From: Paenibacillus thiaminolyticus
GTDB lineage: Bacteria; Bacillota; Bacilli; Paenibacillales; Paenibacillaceae
Direction of reading: 5' to 3'
DNA: 64,000 nt
Assembly: GCF_007066085.1 (NCBI RefSeq)
Contig: NZ_CP041405.1
Location: 5,921,501 to 5,985,500 of the forward strand
Shown in pieces: positions 9,604-18,773 of this stretch. How positions within the stretch are numbered: position 1 is the stretch's first letter; each line of letters starts with the position of its first letter. A program made the position numbers and the translations under genes. The notes under the pieces are model-generated. The model was not told the DNA's origin and searched no databases. It saw nothing but the letters and a program-made list of their open reading frames with translations.

Positions 9604-9905
9604 ACCTTGCCCGATTCTTGCGTCTCGGACCAGGTGCCGGGAGGGCAGAGCTGTCGCTGCGCACAGGTGAGCCATCATGTTAGAGGGCTGCGGCGAGCAA
9701 GACTTGTCGCGGGCTGTCCGGCGCGAGCGGGACGGCCCGTATGGCCGAAGCGGCGCGCCCTTTCCATCTGGGCACCTGTCACACAACGTGTTACGGCTAC
9801 ATAAGATACCCTATACATCGTGACAGCCAGTGCCGCATGCCGGACACGGATGTTGCATCGTCTATCGCGGATGACAGGATGAGTTGGGTTAAGGAGGTTC
9901 ATCAT
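9604..9905. other. murG-murB intergenic region, no gene seen
   Basis: About 300 bases with no ORF that has a ribosome site and plausible protein. It contains an imperfect palindrome at 9778-9794 (GT-ACAC---GTGT-AC pattern, six of eight pairs match), which could be an operator. No good TTGACA/TATAAT pair was seen. The last bases carry the strong murB ribosome site. Confidence 0.35.
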
Positions 9906-10814
9906 ATGCTGCAGCAATTTATAACCCGTTATTCGGAATTGAACTTGGGCAAGTACAAGGTAAATGAGCCGCTTGCACCGTATACGACCTGGAAGATCGG
10001 AGGTCCGGCGGATGTGCTCGTCGAGCCTGCCGGCAAAGAGCAGGTCGTTCAGACTGTCCGGCTGCTGCATGACATGCAATTGCCATGGATGGCGTTGGGG
10101 CGCGGCTCCAATATGCTCGTATCCGACAAAGGGGTGCGAGGCGTTGTCATTCATACCGGGCAGGCGCTTGATTATGTCCGGCAGGAAGACAATCTGGTGC
10201 ATGCCGGAGCCGGGCTTTCCTTCATCAAGCTGTCCGTGCTCACCGGCAATATGGGGTTGTCGGGACTGGAATACGCGGGCGGCATTCCCGGTACGGTCGG
10301 TGGAGCCGTCTATATGAATGCCGGCGCGCACGGGTCTGACGTGTCACGAATATTTGAATCTGCTGAGATTGTACTGGAGACAGGGGAATTGGTGCGATAC
10401 AGAACGGAAGATATGAAGTTCGCGTACCGTCATACCGTGCTGCACGAGATCAGGGGCATCGTACTGGAGGCGACGTTCCGGCTGGAGCACGGAGACCGGC
10501 ATGAGATTAAAACCTTGAACGCAGCCAATAAGGAACGGCGTCTGCGGACGCAGCCGCTGCAAGCCGCATGCGCGGGGAGCGTGTTCCGCAACCCGCCAGG
10601 AGACTTCTCGGCCCGGCTCGTGGAAGAGGCCGGACTGAAGGGATTCCGAATCGGCGGAGCTGAAGTATCCACGTTACACGCCAATTTCATTGTAAACACC
10701 GGGCAAGCAACAGCGTCAGACGTGCTCACCCTGATGGAGCGCATCCAACAAACGATAAAAGACCGATATGGTGTCGAGTTGGTGCCGGAAGTGTTGGTGG
10801 TGGGTGAGCGGTAA
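9906..10814 (+). CDS. murB: UDP-N-acetylenolpyruvoylglucosamine reductase
   Basis: FAD- and NADPH-dependent reductase that converts enolpyruvyl-UDP-GlcNAc to UDP-MurNAc. The 302-residue length fits the Bacillus type II MurB. FAD-binding motifs include LGRGSNMLVSDKG (about 64-76) and the GIPGTVGGAVYMNAGAHG loop (about 124-141); the catalytic serine lies in CAGSVFRNP. The ATG at 9906 has AAGGAGG 8 bases upstream; longer upstream reading frames lack such a site. Only 16 bases separate it from murA, which acts immediately before it in the pathway. Confidence 0.95.
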   Translation: MLQQFITRYSELNLGKYKVNEPLAPYTTWKIGGPADVLVEPAGKEQVVQTVRLLHDMQLPWMALGRGSNMLVSDKGVRGVVIHTGQALDYVRQEDNLVHAGAGLSFIKLSVLTGNMGLSGLEYAGGIPGTVGGAVYMNAGAHGSDVSRIFESAEIVLETGELVRYRTEDMKFAYRHTVLHEIRGIVLEATFRLEHGDRHEIKTLNAANKERRLRTQPLQAACAGSVFRNPPGDFSARLVEEAGLKGFRIGGAEVSTLHANFIVNTGQATASDVLTLMERIQQTIKDRYGVELVPEVLVVGER

Positions 10815-10830
10815 TCACGGAGGTGATACA

Positions 10831-12114
10831 TTGGACAAATTGGTGATTGAGGGTGGGAAGCCTTTATCGGGGACCATTCGTATCCATGGAGCCAAAAATG
10901 CCGCTTTACCGATTTTAGCAGCCGCGATCCTGGCCGACGGTGTCGTCAAGCTCGATAATGTTCCGCAATTACTCGACATTGAAGTAATGCTGCACATTTT
11001 GCGCCGCTTGGGCTGTCGGGCCGTTCAAGACGGTTATACGGTCACATTGGATGCAGCCGGTACTCATTCGGTCCATGTGCCGGAAGATTTGATGCGACAG
11101 ATGCGCTCATCCATTTTTTTGATGGGGCCGCTGCTTGCGCGTTTTAAGGAAGTTCATATTTATCAGCCTGGCGGTTGCGCCATCGGCGAACGCAAGATCG
11201 ATTTGCATTTACGGGGTCTGCAAGCGCTTGGAGCGGAAGTGGAGCAATGCGGCCACCGCGTCACATGCCGCGCGGAGCGGCTCGTCGGAACGGACGTCCA
11301 TCTTGATTTCCCGAGCGTGGGGGCGACGGAGAATGTAATGATGGCCGCCGTGCTGGCGGAAGGCACGACCGTCATCACGAATGCCGCCCGGGAGCCGGAA
11401 ATAACCGACCTGCAGAACTTCTTGAATCAGATGGGGGCGAATGTTACCGGAGCCGGCAGCGGAACAATCGTGATTGAAGGCGTCACCAGTCTGTACGGCT
11501 GCCAATATTCGATCATCCCTGACCGGATCGTAGCCGGCACGCTGATGATTGCGGCTGCCGCGACAAGGGGAGCGGTGACGCTGACCAATGCGCATTCTGG
11601 ACATTTGACCGCATTGATTCACATTCTTCGCCGTGCCGGTGTTCAGATCGCTACGAGTGATGGTATAATCAATGTAACTAGCTTCGGCAGGGTGAAGGCC
11701 GTAGACCGGATCGTCACATCGCCATATCCGGCATTCCCGACCGATCTGCAATCGCAGCTGATGGTGTTGATGGCGCTTGCCGACGGGGTAAGCGTGCTGA
11801 AGGAGACGATCTTCGAGGGCCGCTTCAAGCATGTGGATGAATTGTCCCGCATGGGTGCCGATATCCGCGTCGATTTGAGCACGGCGTTCGTTCGCGGCGT
11901 GTCTATGCTATACGGCACGACAGTGGAGGCTACCGACCTCCGCGCGGGAGCCGCCCTCGTTATCGCGGGATTGGCCGCTCAGGGACGAACGGTTATCGAG
12001 AATGTTCATCATATTGATCGCGGCTATGACCGGATTGAGCATATATTCAGCCGACTTGGCGCGAACATCGAGCGGTTCGCTGCGGTACCTAGGCTTGACC
12101 TTGCGAATGGATAG
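10831..12114 (+). CDS. murA: UDP-GlcNAc 1-carboxyvinyltransferase
   Basis: Transfers enolpyruvate from phosphoenolpyruvate to UDP-GlcNAc, the first committed step of peptidoglycan synthesis and the target of fosfomycin. The 427-residue product has the inside-out alpha/beta barrel family pattern, the N-terminal GAKNAALPI lysine-asparagine pair, and the PGGCAIGERKIDLHL loop with the catalytic cysteine that fosfomycin alkylates. TTG start with CGGAGGTG 6 bases upstream. Bacillales often carry two murA genes; this dcw-linked copy is adjacent to murB. Confidence 0.95.
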   Translation: MDKLVIEGGKPLSGTIRIHGAKNAALPILAAAILADGVVKLDNVPQLLDIEVMLHILRRLGCRAVQDGYTVTLDAAGTHSVHVPEDLMRQMRSSIFLMGPLLARFKEVHIYQPGGCAIGERKIDLHLRGLQALGAEVEQCGHRVTCRAERLVGTDVHLDFPSVGATENVMMAAVLAEGTTVITNAAREPEITDLQNFLNQMGANVTGAGSGTIVIEGVTSLYGCQYSIIPDRIVAGTLMIAAAATRGAVTLTNAHSGHLTALIHILRRAGVQIATSDGIINVTSFGRVKAVDRIVTSPYPAFPTDLQSQLMVLMALADGVSVLKETIFEGRFKHVDELSRMGADIRVDLSTAFVRGVSMLYGTTVEATDLRAGAALVIAGLAAQGRTVIENVHHIDRGYDRIEHIFSRLGANIERFAAVPRLDLANG

Positions 12115-12126
12115 AGCTACAGCGAG

Positions 12127-12149
12127 TCCCCTCCCTAACAAGGAGGGGA
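12127..12149 (+). terminator. Hairpin after murA, terminator or attenuator-like
   Basis: A perfect 8-bp stem (TCCCCTCC / GGAGGGGA) with a 7-base loop begins 12 bases after the murA stop. The following bases (TTGTGGGTGTT) are only weakly T-rich, so termination may be partial. Readthrough into divIB is plausible. Confidence 0.5.
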
Positions 12150-12205
12150 TTGTGGGTGTTACGGCGAACTAACATTTAAGGAGAAAGAATGGAGGGGGTG
12201 AGCGG

Positions 12206-13078
12206 TTGCATTTACGTAGTATTCCCCCGCTTCCAGGGAAGCCGCCGAAGAAGAAGCGCGCAGCTGCGAAGCTGATTTGGCTGCTGTCCATTCTATGCAT
12301 CGTGCTGCTGGTCGTGCTGTTCTTCCGTTCCCCGATAAGCAAGGTTACGGAAGTGCGCTGGATCGGAGAGCATTTCGTGACGAAGGACGAACTGGGCGAA
12401 GTCAGCGGACTGAAGCCCGGCGAGCCGTTCTTCGGTACGAGGGAAGCAACGATTAGCACGCGAATTCAAGACAAGTTCCCTTTTGTCAAATCGGTGAAGT
12501 TGGTCAAGCAGTTCCCTGGCGTGGTTGAAGTATATGTTCATGAATATGCCGCCGTCGCCTTCGAATTGAGCGCGGACGGACAGGTTCTGGCCTGTCTGGA
12601 GAACGGCACCGTCGTGAAGCCGAGCACGCAGCTGAAGACCGTGCTGGAGAAGCCTGTGCTGACCAAATGGGACGGACAAGCCGGGGTGAGAGCGCAGTTG
12701 AGCCAACAGCTTGCCAAGATTCCGAAGGGGCTGCTGGCCGACATTTCCGAGATTAGCTTCTTCCCGTCTCCCTCGTACCCGGACCGAATTAAGATGTATA
12801 CGCGTTCCGGATTCGAAGTTGTGACGACGGTATCGGCGCTGCCCGACAAGATCACGTATTTAAGCGGCGTCGTCGAGACGCAGGAGCCCGGCCGGATAAC
12901 CATGCTCAAGGCCGACTCGTATATTCCGTATTCCAGTCTTCCGGATGAGCCTGACGAAATCGGCGCAGAAGAGGAACAAACAAGTACAAATGAGCAAGAT
13001 AAGGAAAATAATGAGAATAACATGCAAGATGAACAAGAACAACAAAATGTGGATGAAGAAAAAAACTCTACTCAATAA
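12206..13078 (+). CDS. divIB: Cell division protein DivIB/FtsQ
   Basis: Bitopic divisome protein of the DivIB-FtsL-DivIC complex that regulates septal peptidoglycan synthesis. The 290-residue product has a short basic cytoplasmic tail (PPKKKRAAAK), one membrane segment (about 24-44), and a POTRA domain (about 48-118, with VRWIGEHFVTKDEL). A beta domain follows, then a low-complexity tail rich in Glu, Gln and Asn from about residue 250. TTG start with GGAGGGGGTG 5 bases upstream. It lies between murA and ftsA as expected. Confidence 0.9.
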   Translation: MHLRSIPPLPGKPPKKKRAAAKLIWLLSILCIVLLVVLFFRSPISKVTEVRWIGEHFVTKDELGEVSGLKPGEPFFGTREATISTRIQDKFPFVKSVKLVKQFPGVVEVYVHEYAAVAFELSADGQVLACLENGTVVKPSTQLKTVLEKPVLTKWDGQAGVRAQLSQQLAKIPKGLLADISEISFFPSPSYPDRIKMYTRSGFEVVTTVSALPDKITYLSGVVETQEPGRITMLKADSYIPYSSLPDEPDEIGAEEEQTSTNEQDKENNENNMQDEQEQQNVDEEKNSTQ

Positions 13079-13192
13079 ACGGAATAAATGCTAGAATAAA
13101 GTTTATGGTATTTCCTGAACTCCCCTTCTTTTTGATCTGCATTTTTCAGATTATAGAAGACAAGACAGACCGGAAGCGGCACATGACAAATG

Positions 13193-13226
13193 GAAGGATT
13201 TTGTCTTTAAAAAAAGTGTAGAAAAA
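13193..13226 (+). promoter_or_regulatory. Possible sigma-H-like promoter upstream of ftsA
   Basis: The 238-base divIB-ftsA gap contains GAAGGATTT at 13193-13201, matching the sigma-H -35 pattern RnAGGAwWW, and a GTAGAAAAA element at 13218-13226 resembling its -10. The 16-base separation is longer than usual, so the call is weak. In Bacillus, ftsAZ has a sigma-H promoter that boosts FtsZ at sporulation onset, which motivates the suggestion. Confidence 0.25.
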
Positions 13227-13316
13227 AGAGGGAATGACCAAGCCTTTGTTGAATACATAGAGAGTGTCCGGGGATACAAACATACCAATTGACTGGGAAG
13301 TAGGAGGTGCCACGGG

Positions 13317-14561
13317 TTGAGCAGCAATGACATCATTGTGAGTTTGGACATCGGTACATCCAAAGTGCGTGCTATCATTGGAGAAATTAACAACGGAACG
13401 CTGCAAATCATCGGCGTTGGATCTGCTGATTCAGAAGGTATTCGCAAAGGTGCGATTGTAGATATTGATCAGACTGTGCAATCCATTCGTAATGCTGTGG
13501 AGCATGCGGAACGCATGGTCGGTATAGAGATTACGGAAGTGTACGTTGGCATATCGGGCAATCATATCGGACTCCAGTCCAGTCATGGCGTCGTCGCGGT
13601 CTCGAACGAGGATAGAGAGATTGGTGAAGAAGACATCGACCGGGTCCTGAAGGCGGCCGAAGTCATTGCGCTCCCGCCGGAGCGGGAGATTATCGACGTC
13701 GTTGCGAAGCAATATGTGGTTGACGGTCTGGAGGACATCCATGATCCGCGCGGCATGATCGGAGTCCGCCTCGAGGCGGATGCGACGATTATTACAGGGG
13801 CGAAGACCGCGATACATAATTTGACCCGATGCGTCGAGAGAGCGGGGCTGCATGTCAAGGAACTGGTCCTGATGTCTCTGGCCGGCGGACATCTGGCACT
13901 GTCCAAAGATGAGAAGCTTATGGGTTCGGTATTGGTCGATGTAGGTGCCGGCGCCACGACGATTGCCGTGTTCCGCGACGGGACGCTAGCAGCTACTTCG
14001 ACCTTGCCCATCGGGGGCGACTTCGTCACGAACGACATCGCTTACGGCTTGCGGACGATGTCCGATCAGGCGGAGAAGGTCAAGCTCAAGTTCGGCTGCG
14101 CCTGGGTGGACGATGCGTTGGAGGACCAAGTGTTCAAAGTCGTCCGCATCGGCAGCAACGTGGAGAAGGAGTTCGATCAAGTATTCCTCGCGAATATCAT
14201 TGAACCTCGCGTTCAAGAGATTTTTCACCTTGTGAAGAATGAAGTGAAGCGTCTAGGTTTCACAGAGCTTCCTGGCGGGTACATTCTTTCGGGAGGTACC
14301 GTCTCTATGGCTGGTGTGTTGAATGCCGCACAGGCAGAGCTGCAGACATCGGTTCGGATTGCGGTACCTGATTATATTGGAGTGCGCGATCCAGGATTCG
14401 TAAGTGGTGTTGGGGTATTGCATCATGTCATGCGCTCCGTCCGACCACGCAGTGCAGGTGGCACCAAGAAAGCAGCCGCACGAAAGCCGGCTCCGGCAGA
14501 ATCATCGAACAAGCCTGGTTTTATCGAACGGTTAAAAAATATGTTTAGCGAATTTATTTAA
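13317..14561 (+). CDS. ftsA: Cell division protein FtsA
   Basis: Actin-like ATPase that anchors FtsZ filaments to the membrane. The 414-residue product opens with the phosphate-1 loop VSLDIGTSKVRAIIGE, has the SHUT 1C subdomain, a second phosphate loop (VDVGAGATTIAVF, about 207-219) and the adenosine motif GGYILSGGTVSM. The C-terminal amphipathic helix GFIERLKNMFSEFI is the membrane-targeting sequence, preceded by a Lys/Ala/Pro linker. TTG start with TAGGAGGTG 7 bases upstream. ftsZ follows 53 bases downstream. Confidence 0.96.
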   Translation: MSSNDIIVSLDIGTSKVRAIIGEINNGTLQIIGVGSADSEGIRKGAIVDIDQTVQSIRNAVEHAERMVGIEITEVYVGISGNHIGLQSSHGVVAVSNEDREIGEEDIDRVLKAAEVIALPPEREIIDVVAKQYVVDGLEDIHDPRGMIGVRLEADATIITGAKTAIHNLTRCVERAGLHVKELVLMSLAGGHLALSKDEKLMGSVLVDVGAGATTIAVFRDGTLAATSTLPIGGDFVTNDIAYGLRTMSDQAEKVKLKFGCAWVDDALEDQVFKVVRIGSNVEKEFDQVFLANIIEPRVQEIFHLVKNEVKRLGFTELPGGYILSGGTVSMAGVLNAAQAELQTSVRIAVPDYIGVRDPGFVSGVGVLHHVMRSVRPRSAGGTKKAAARKPAPAESSNKPGFIERLKNMFSEFI

Positions 14562-14614
14562 AGTTTGTTTGACTTCATGCCATCCATGCACAATGAAGGG
14601 GAGATGGAGAGCTC

Positions 14615-15733
14615 ATGTTGGAATTTGAATTCGAGATGGAAGCATTAGCCCAGATTAAGGTCATCGGTGTCGGCGGCGGCGGAAGCAATGCTGTCAACCG
14701 CATGATCGATAACGGTGTCAAGGGCGTTGAATTTATTACGGTAAATACGGATGCGCAGGCGCTTCACTTCGCGAAATCCGAGCACAAGCTGCAGATCGGC
14801 GACAAGCTGACGCGCGGCCTCGGGGCAGGCGCGAATCCCGAAGTGGGGAAGAAGGCGGCCGAAGAGTCCCGTGAACTGATTATGAACACCCTTAAGGGGG
14901 CTGACATGGTATTTGTCACCGCCGGCATGGGTGGAGGAACGGGAACCGGTGCGGCTCCAGTCATCGCCGAGATCGCGAAGGAATGCGGGGCACTGACGGT
15001 AGGGGTCGTTACGAGGCCATTTACGTTCGAAGGCCGCAAGCGTCTGACGCAGGCGGAGATGGGCATTGAAGCCTTGAAGGAGAAGGTGGATACGCTTATC
15101 GTCATCCCGAATGATCGCCTCTTGGAAATTGTGGACAAGAAGACGCCGATGCTGGAAGCGTTCCGGGCGGCAGACAACGTGCTGCGGCAGGCAGTTCAAG
15201 GCATTTCCGACTTGATTGCCGTGCCAGGGCTGATCAACCTCGACTTCGCGGACGTGAAGACGATTATGACCGAACGGGGTTCGGCCTTGATGGGAATCGG
15301 CATTGCCAACGGGGAGAGCCGGGCGGCGGAGGCTGCGCGCAAGGCGATTATGAGCCCACTGCTCGAGACGTCGATCGATGGCGCACGCGGTGTCATCATG
15401 AACATTACGGGCGGAGCGAATTTGTCGCTCTACGAGGTCAATGAAGCGGCCGAGATTGTGACCGCGGCCTCGGATCCGGAAGTAAATATGATCTTCGGTG
15501 CAATTATCGATGAGAACATGAATGATGACATTAAGGTGACTGTCATTGCGACAGGATTCGAGCATAAGCCGGCTCCGATGATTCCAGGGCGCCGCCCTGC
15601 GACCAGCGAGACGAGCGGAGAATCCCGCGCTCAATCGCCGCTTCGTCCGTTCGGCAATACGCAATCCGGCGGAGATCAGCTGGACATCCCAACGTTCCTG
15701 CGGAACCGTCCGCGCAACAACAATAACGAATGA
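14615..15733 (+). CDS. ftsZ: Cell division GTPase FtsZ
   Basis: Tubulin-like GTPase that forms the Z ring. It is 372 residues. The N-terminal GTPase domain has [13 protein letters not shown], the tubulin signature [12 protein letters not shown] (about 104-115) and the T7 loop region [11 protein letters not shown]. The variable linker (about 316-358) precedes the conserved C-terminal peptide, [10 protein letters not shown], which binds FtsA, SepF and other partners. ATG start with a GGGGAG ribosome site. A strong terminator follows immediately, separating ftsAZ from the sporulation block. Confidence 0.98.
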   Translation: MLEFEFEMEALAQIKVIGVGGGGSNAVNRMIDNGVKGVEFITVNTDAQALHFAKSEHKLQIGDKLTRGLGAGANPEVGKKAAEESRELIMNTLKGADMVFVTAGMGGGTGTGAAPVIAEIAKECGALTVGVVTRPFTFEGRKRLTQAEMGIEALKEKVDTLIVIPNDRLLEIVDKKTPMLEAFRAADNVLRQAVQGISDLIAVPGLINLDFADVKTIMTERGSALMGIGIANGESRAAEAARKAIMSPLLETSIDGARGVIMNITGGANLSLYEVNEAAEIVTAASDPEVNMIFGAIIDENMNDDIKVTVIATGFEHKPAPMIPGRRPATSETSGESRAQSPLRPFGNTQSGGDQLDIPTFLRNRPRNNNNE

Positions 15734-15745
15734 TGATAGACGCAA

Positions 15746-15776
15746 GACGTCTGCCTATCGAGGCAGGCGTCTTTTT
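15746..15776 (+). terminator. Rho-independent terminator after ftsZ
   Basis: An 11-bp stem (GACGTCTGCCT / AGGCAGGCGTC, one G-T pair) with loop ATCG is followed by TTTTT. It lies 13 bases after the ftsZ stop codon. Confidence 0.9.
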
Positions 15777-15808
15777 ACATGCTTGTCCACCATCAAGGTT
15801 CGCTGCTC

Positions 15809-15876
15809 CTCGACAAAAAAAGTAACAATCCCCCACCCACCTTTAGACAGACTTCGGATAGCCCACTCTATATACT
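15809..15876 (+). promoter_or_regulatory. Spo0A-type promoter of the spoIIG operon
   Basis: A -35-like TAGACA (15844-15849) and a consensus-like TATACT (15871-15876) are 21 bases apart, close to the abnormal 22-base spacing of the Spo0A-activated sigma-A promoter of Bacillus spoIIG. Two elements match the reverse 0A box TTCGACA at six of seven positions: CTCGACA (15809-15815) and TTAGACA (15843-15849), the latter overlapping the -35. This arrangement fits activation by phosphorylated Spo0A. It is inferred from motif geometry only. Confidence 0.65.
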
Positions 15877-15922
15877 TATCCTTATCTCACGATAGATTGG
15901 CGGTACAAAAGGAGGGAGCGCC

Positions 15923-16888
15923 GTGACCGTCATCTATGCCGATCTCGTATTCGGGCTGAATCTAGCACTGGATTGGACGCTGCTGACGATGACTGCCTGG
16001 ATGCGCGGACTCTCATATTCCCGCTGGAAAGTAGCGGCCGGAGCGGGACTTGGAACGCTCTATGCCCTGGTGTTGTTTATTCCGGCTTTTCCGCTGCTGT
16101 ACACCTATGCGGGAAAGATACTGATATCCATATTTATGCTGCTCATTGCATTTGGATTTCGCAATCCCGGATATTTTTTTAAAAATATCGCCGTTTTTTA
16201 CTTCTCGGCCTTCGTGCTCGCCGGCGGCGCCATCGGTATTCAGTATATGCTGCAGGATGCCAGGCTATGGTCGCTTGCTCATCGCACCTCGGAATGGCTC
16301 TCCGCTAACGGCAACCGGATGCAGGCGGGCATGGGGCTGGTCATTGCGGCGCTCCCCGCCTCGTACGGGCTGTTCCGCCTCGTCTGGAAATGGAGCAAGC
16401 GGCAGCAGCAAGTGGCGCGGCAGTTGGTTACGGTGGATATTCGCATCGGTGACATACGCCGCCAAGTAAGCGGATTGGTCGATACGGGCAATCATCTGAA
16501 TGATCCGTTGAGCGGAGCGCCGGTGATGGTGACGGAAGCCCGGATATGGGAGGGCTGGCTGCCAGCGGACTGGCTGCAGCAGCTTGGCACCTCACAATCG
16601 CTCGACATGCTGGAATCGGTTAGCGGCGTCATCGATGTATCGAAGCTCCGGCTGCTGCCCTATCGCGGCGTCAATCAAGGTATGCAATGGATGATTGGCT
16701 TCAAACCGGATGAGATACGGATTACGACAGAGACGGGGACGCTGCTCTGCGATCGGGCGATTATCGGGCTCGACGGGGGCGTTCTGTCACGGGACGGCGC
16801 CTTCCAGGCGATTGTCCATCCGGATATGCTGGAGAACGGCCAGCAGATGCCGTCCGAGCCGGTTCCGACGGCCCATCGGGCATCTTGA
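15923..16888 (+). CDS. spoIIGA: Sigma-E processing peptidase SpoIIGA
   Basis: Membrane-embedded aspartyl protease that cleaves the pro-sequence of SigE in the mother cell after a signal from forespore SpoIIR. The 321-residue product has about five membrane segments in its N-terminal half and a C-terminal aspartic protease domain with the active-site motif GLVDTGNHLNDPLSG (catalytic Asp-Thr-Gly, about 191-193). GTG start with AAGGAGGGA upstream. It is directly followed by its substrate gene sigE, an arrangement conserved in spore formers. Confidence 0.95.
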   Translation: MTVIYADLVFGLNLALDWTLLTMTAWMRGLSYSRWKVAAGAGLGTLYALVLFIPAFPLLYTYAGKILISIFMLLIAFGFRNPGYFFKNIAVFYFSAFVLAGGAIGIQYMLQDARLWSLAHRTSEWLSANGNRMQAGMGLVIAALPASYGLFRLVWKWSKRQQQVARQLVTVDIRIGDIRRQVSGLVDTGNHLNDPLSGAPVMVTEARIWEGWLPADWLQQLGTSQSLDMLESVSGVIDVSKLRLLPYRGVNQGMQWMIGFKPDEIRITTETGTLLCDRAIIGLDGGVLSRDGAFQAIVHPDMLENGQQMPSEPVPTAHRAS

Positions 16889-17002
16889 CGCTCAAGCTTG
16901 GAACTATGCCGGCGCAATGCGCCTCTATCGAATTCCCGGCAAGAAGGAGAACCTGTGCGGCGACTGCGTTCGGTGATTACCACGTACATAGGAGGAGTAG
17001 CC

Positions 17003-17725
17003 ATGCGCTTGAAATGGAAATTGATCATGCAGCTCTATTATTACCGACTGTTGTTCTTATTGGGATTGAAGCGCGACGAAATCTATTATATTGGCGGCAG
17101 CGAAGCGCTGCCTCCCCCGCTGACAAGGGAAGAGGAGGAGTACCTGCTCTCGAAGCTGAGCAGCGGGGAAGCCGCCGTGAGAGCGATGCTGATCGAGCGC
17201 AATCTGCGGCTTGTCGTCTACATTGCCCGCAAATTCGAGAATACAGGCATTCACATTGAGGATCTTGTCTCGATTGGGGCAATCGGGCTGATCAAAGCCG
17301 TCAACACGTTCGATCCCGAGAAGAAAATCAAGCTGGCCACGTATGCGTCGCGCTGCATCGAGAATGAGATATTAATGTATTTGCGCCGCAACAGCAAGAC
17401 GAGAACCGAAGTGTCCTTCGATGAGCCGCTGAACATAGACTGGGACGGCAATGAGCTGCTGCTAAGCGATGTGCTCGGCACCGAGAACGATACAATATAT
17501 AAAAATATCGAGGAGCAGGTCGACCGCAAGCTGCTTCACAAGGCACTTGACAAGCTGAGCGAGCGGGAGCGGCTTATTATGGAGCTGCGGTTCGGCTTGT
17601 CCGACGGAGAGGAGAAAACGCAAAAGGATGTGGCCGATCTGCTCGGCATTTCCCAGTCATATATTTCCCGATTGGAGAAGCGAATAATAAAGCGCTTGCG
17701 CAAGGAATTCAATAAAATGGTGTGA
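17003..17725 (+). CDS. sigE: Pro-sigma-E, early mother-cell sporulation sigma factor
   Basis: Sigma-70 family factor that drives early mother-cell gene expression. The 240-residue product starts [14 protein letters not shown], the membrane-associating pro-region removed by Spo[25 protein letters not shown], the region 2 segment [10 protein letters not shown] and the region 4 helix-turn-helix ([19 protein letters not shown]) then match Bacillus SigE almost exactly. The ATG at 17003 with GGAGGAG upstream is chosen over a longer in-frame reading. It is co-transcribed with spoIIGA, 114 bases upstream. Confidence 0.97.
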   Translation: MRLKWKLIMQLYYYRLLFLLGLKRDEIYYIGGSEALPPPLTREEEEYLLSKLSSGEAAVRAMLIERNLRLVVYIARKFENTGIHIEDLVSIGAIGLIKAVNTFDPEKKIKLATYASRCIENEILMYLRRNSKTRTEVSFDEPLNIDWDGNELLLSDVLGTENDTIYKNIEEQVDRKLLHKALDKLSERERLIMELRFGLSDGEEKTQKDVADLLGISQSYISRLEKRIIKRLRKEFNKMV

Positions 17726-17852
17726 CCGCAATTTTGCTTGATCCATAGCGAGTTTGCGCTTATCCTCCGCTTAGAGGGAGATGGAGAAGGAATAAAATTG
17801 CACCCCGGGGAGATAATGTACATTAATGTTTCACCCTGGGAGGTAGTCACGA

Positions 17853-18635
17853 ATGACCCGAAACAAAGTCGAAATTTGCGGTGTCGATACATCGAAGTTG
17901 CCCGTCCTCACGAACGCCGAAATGAGAGAATTGTTCGTGGCTCTGCAGGAGCGGAATGAACGTTCCGCACGAGAGAAGCTAGTCAACGGTAACTTGCGTC
18001 TTGTCCTTAGCGTTATTCAGCGCTTCAACAATCGCGGCGAATTCGTCGATGATTTGTTCCAAGTCGGATGCATTGGCCTAATGAAGGCCATCGATAACTT
18101 CGATCTGGGGCAGAACGTTAAATTTTCCACCTATGCGGTACCGATGATTATCGGCGAGATCCGAAGATATTTGCGGGACAACAACCCGATCCGCGTATCC
18201 CGCAGCTTGCGGGACATTGCCTACAAGGCGCTGCAGGTTCGTGATTCCTTGACCAATCAAAATTCGCGGGAGCCTACGATTATTGAAATCTCGGAAGCAT
18301 TAAACGTTCCTAAGGAGGATGTCGTCTTCGCATTGGATGCGATACAGGATCCGGTTTCTCTCTTTGAACCAATTTATCATGACGGCGGCGATCCGATATA
18401 CGTCATGGATCAGATAAGCGATGATAAAAATAAGGACGTATCCTGGATCGAGGAAATTGTGCTCCGGGAAGCGATGCGGAAGTTGAACGAGAGAGAGAAA
18501 ATGATTTTATCGATGCGTTTTTTTGAAGGGAAAACCCAGATGGAGGTAGCGGATGAAATCGGCATATCTCAAGCGCAGGTATCCCGGTTGGAGAAATCAG
18601 CTATCAATCAAATGCAAAAGCATGTGCGAACGTAA
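17853..18635 (+). CDS. sigG: Sigma-G, late forespore sigma factor
   Basis: Sigma-70 family factor active in the forespore after engulfment. The 260-residue product begins MTRNKVEICGVDTSKLPVL and is nearly identical to Bacillus SigG through regions 2 to 4 (RFNNRGEFVDDLFQVGCIG, NNPIRVSRSLRDIAYKAL, GISQAQVSRLEK). The ribosome site is GGGAGG. It follows sigE by 127 bases, where readthrough from spoIIG may occur; no confident sigma-F or sigma-G promoter was found. The element CACCCyGGGAG occurs twice in that gap (17801 and 17832), the second copy containing the ribosome site. Confidence 0.97.
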   Translation: MTRNKVEICGVDTSKLPVLTNAEMRELFVALQERNERSAREKLVNGNLRLVLSVIQRFNNRGEFVDDLFQVGCIGLMKAIDNFDLGQNVKFSTYAVPMIIGEIRRYLRDNNPIRVSRSLRDIAYKALQVRDSLTNQNSREPTIIEISEALNVPKEDVVFALDAIQDPVSLFEPIYHDGGDPIYVMDQISDDKNKDVSWIEEIVLREAMRKLNEREKMILSMRFFEGKTQMEVADEIGISQAQVSRLEKSAINQMQKHVRT

Positions 18636-18655
18636 TTCGGTTACGACCATTGTGC

Positions 18656-18686
18656 AGCCGTCCGCCTCGAAGCGGCGGCTTTTTTT
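18656..18686 (+). terminator. Rho-independent terminator after sigG
   Basis: Stem AGCCG-CCGC / GCGGCGGCT with one bulged T and a CTCGAA loop, followed by a run of at least six T. It begins 21 bases after the sigG stop. Confidence 0.9.
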
Positions 18687-18773
18687 GTGCCGAAAAGCAG
18701 GAAGAGGACATTTTGGAGGCTTCGGACATATAACTATATTATGATCCAAAATAAATGCATAGTGGGGATCCCG

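Noticed and set aside
17787..17815. Sigma-F/G promoter for sigG (GGGGAGATA at 17807)
   Set aside because: The -10 match has a mismatch and the only -35-like element is 12 bases away, too close.
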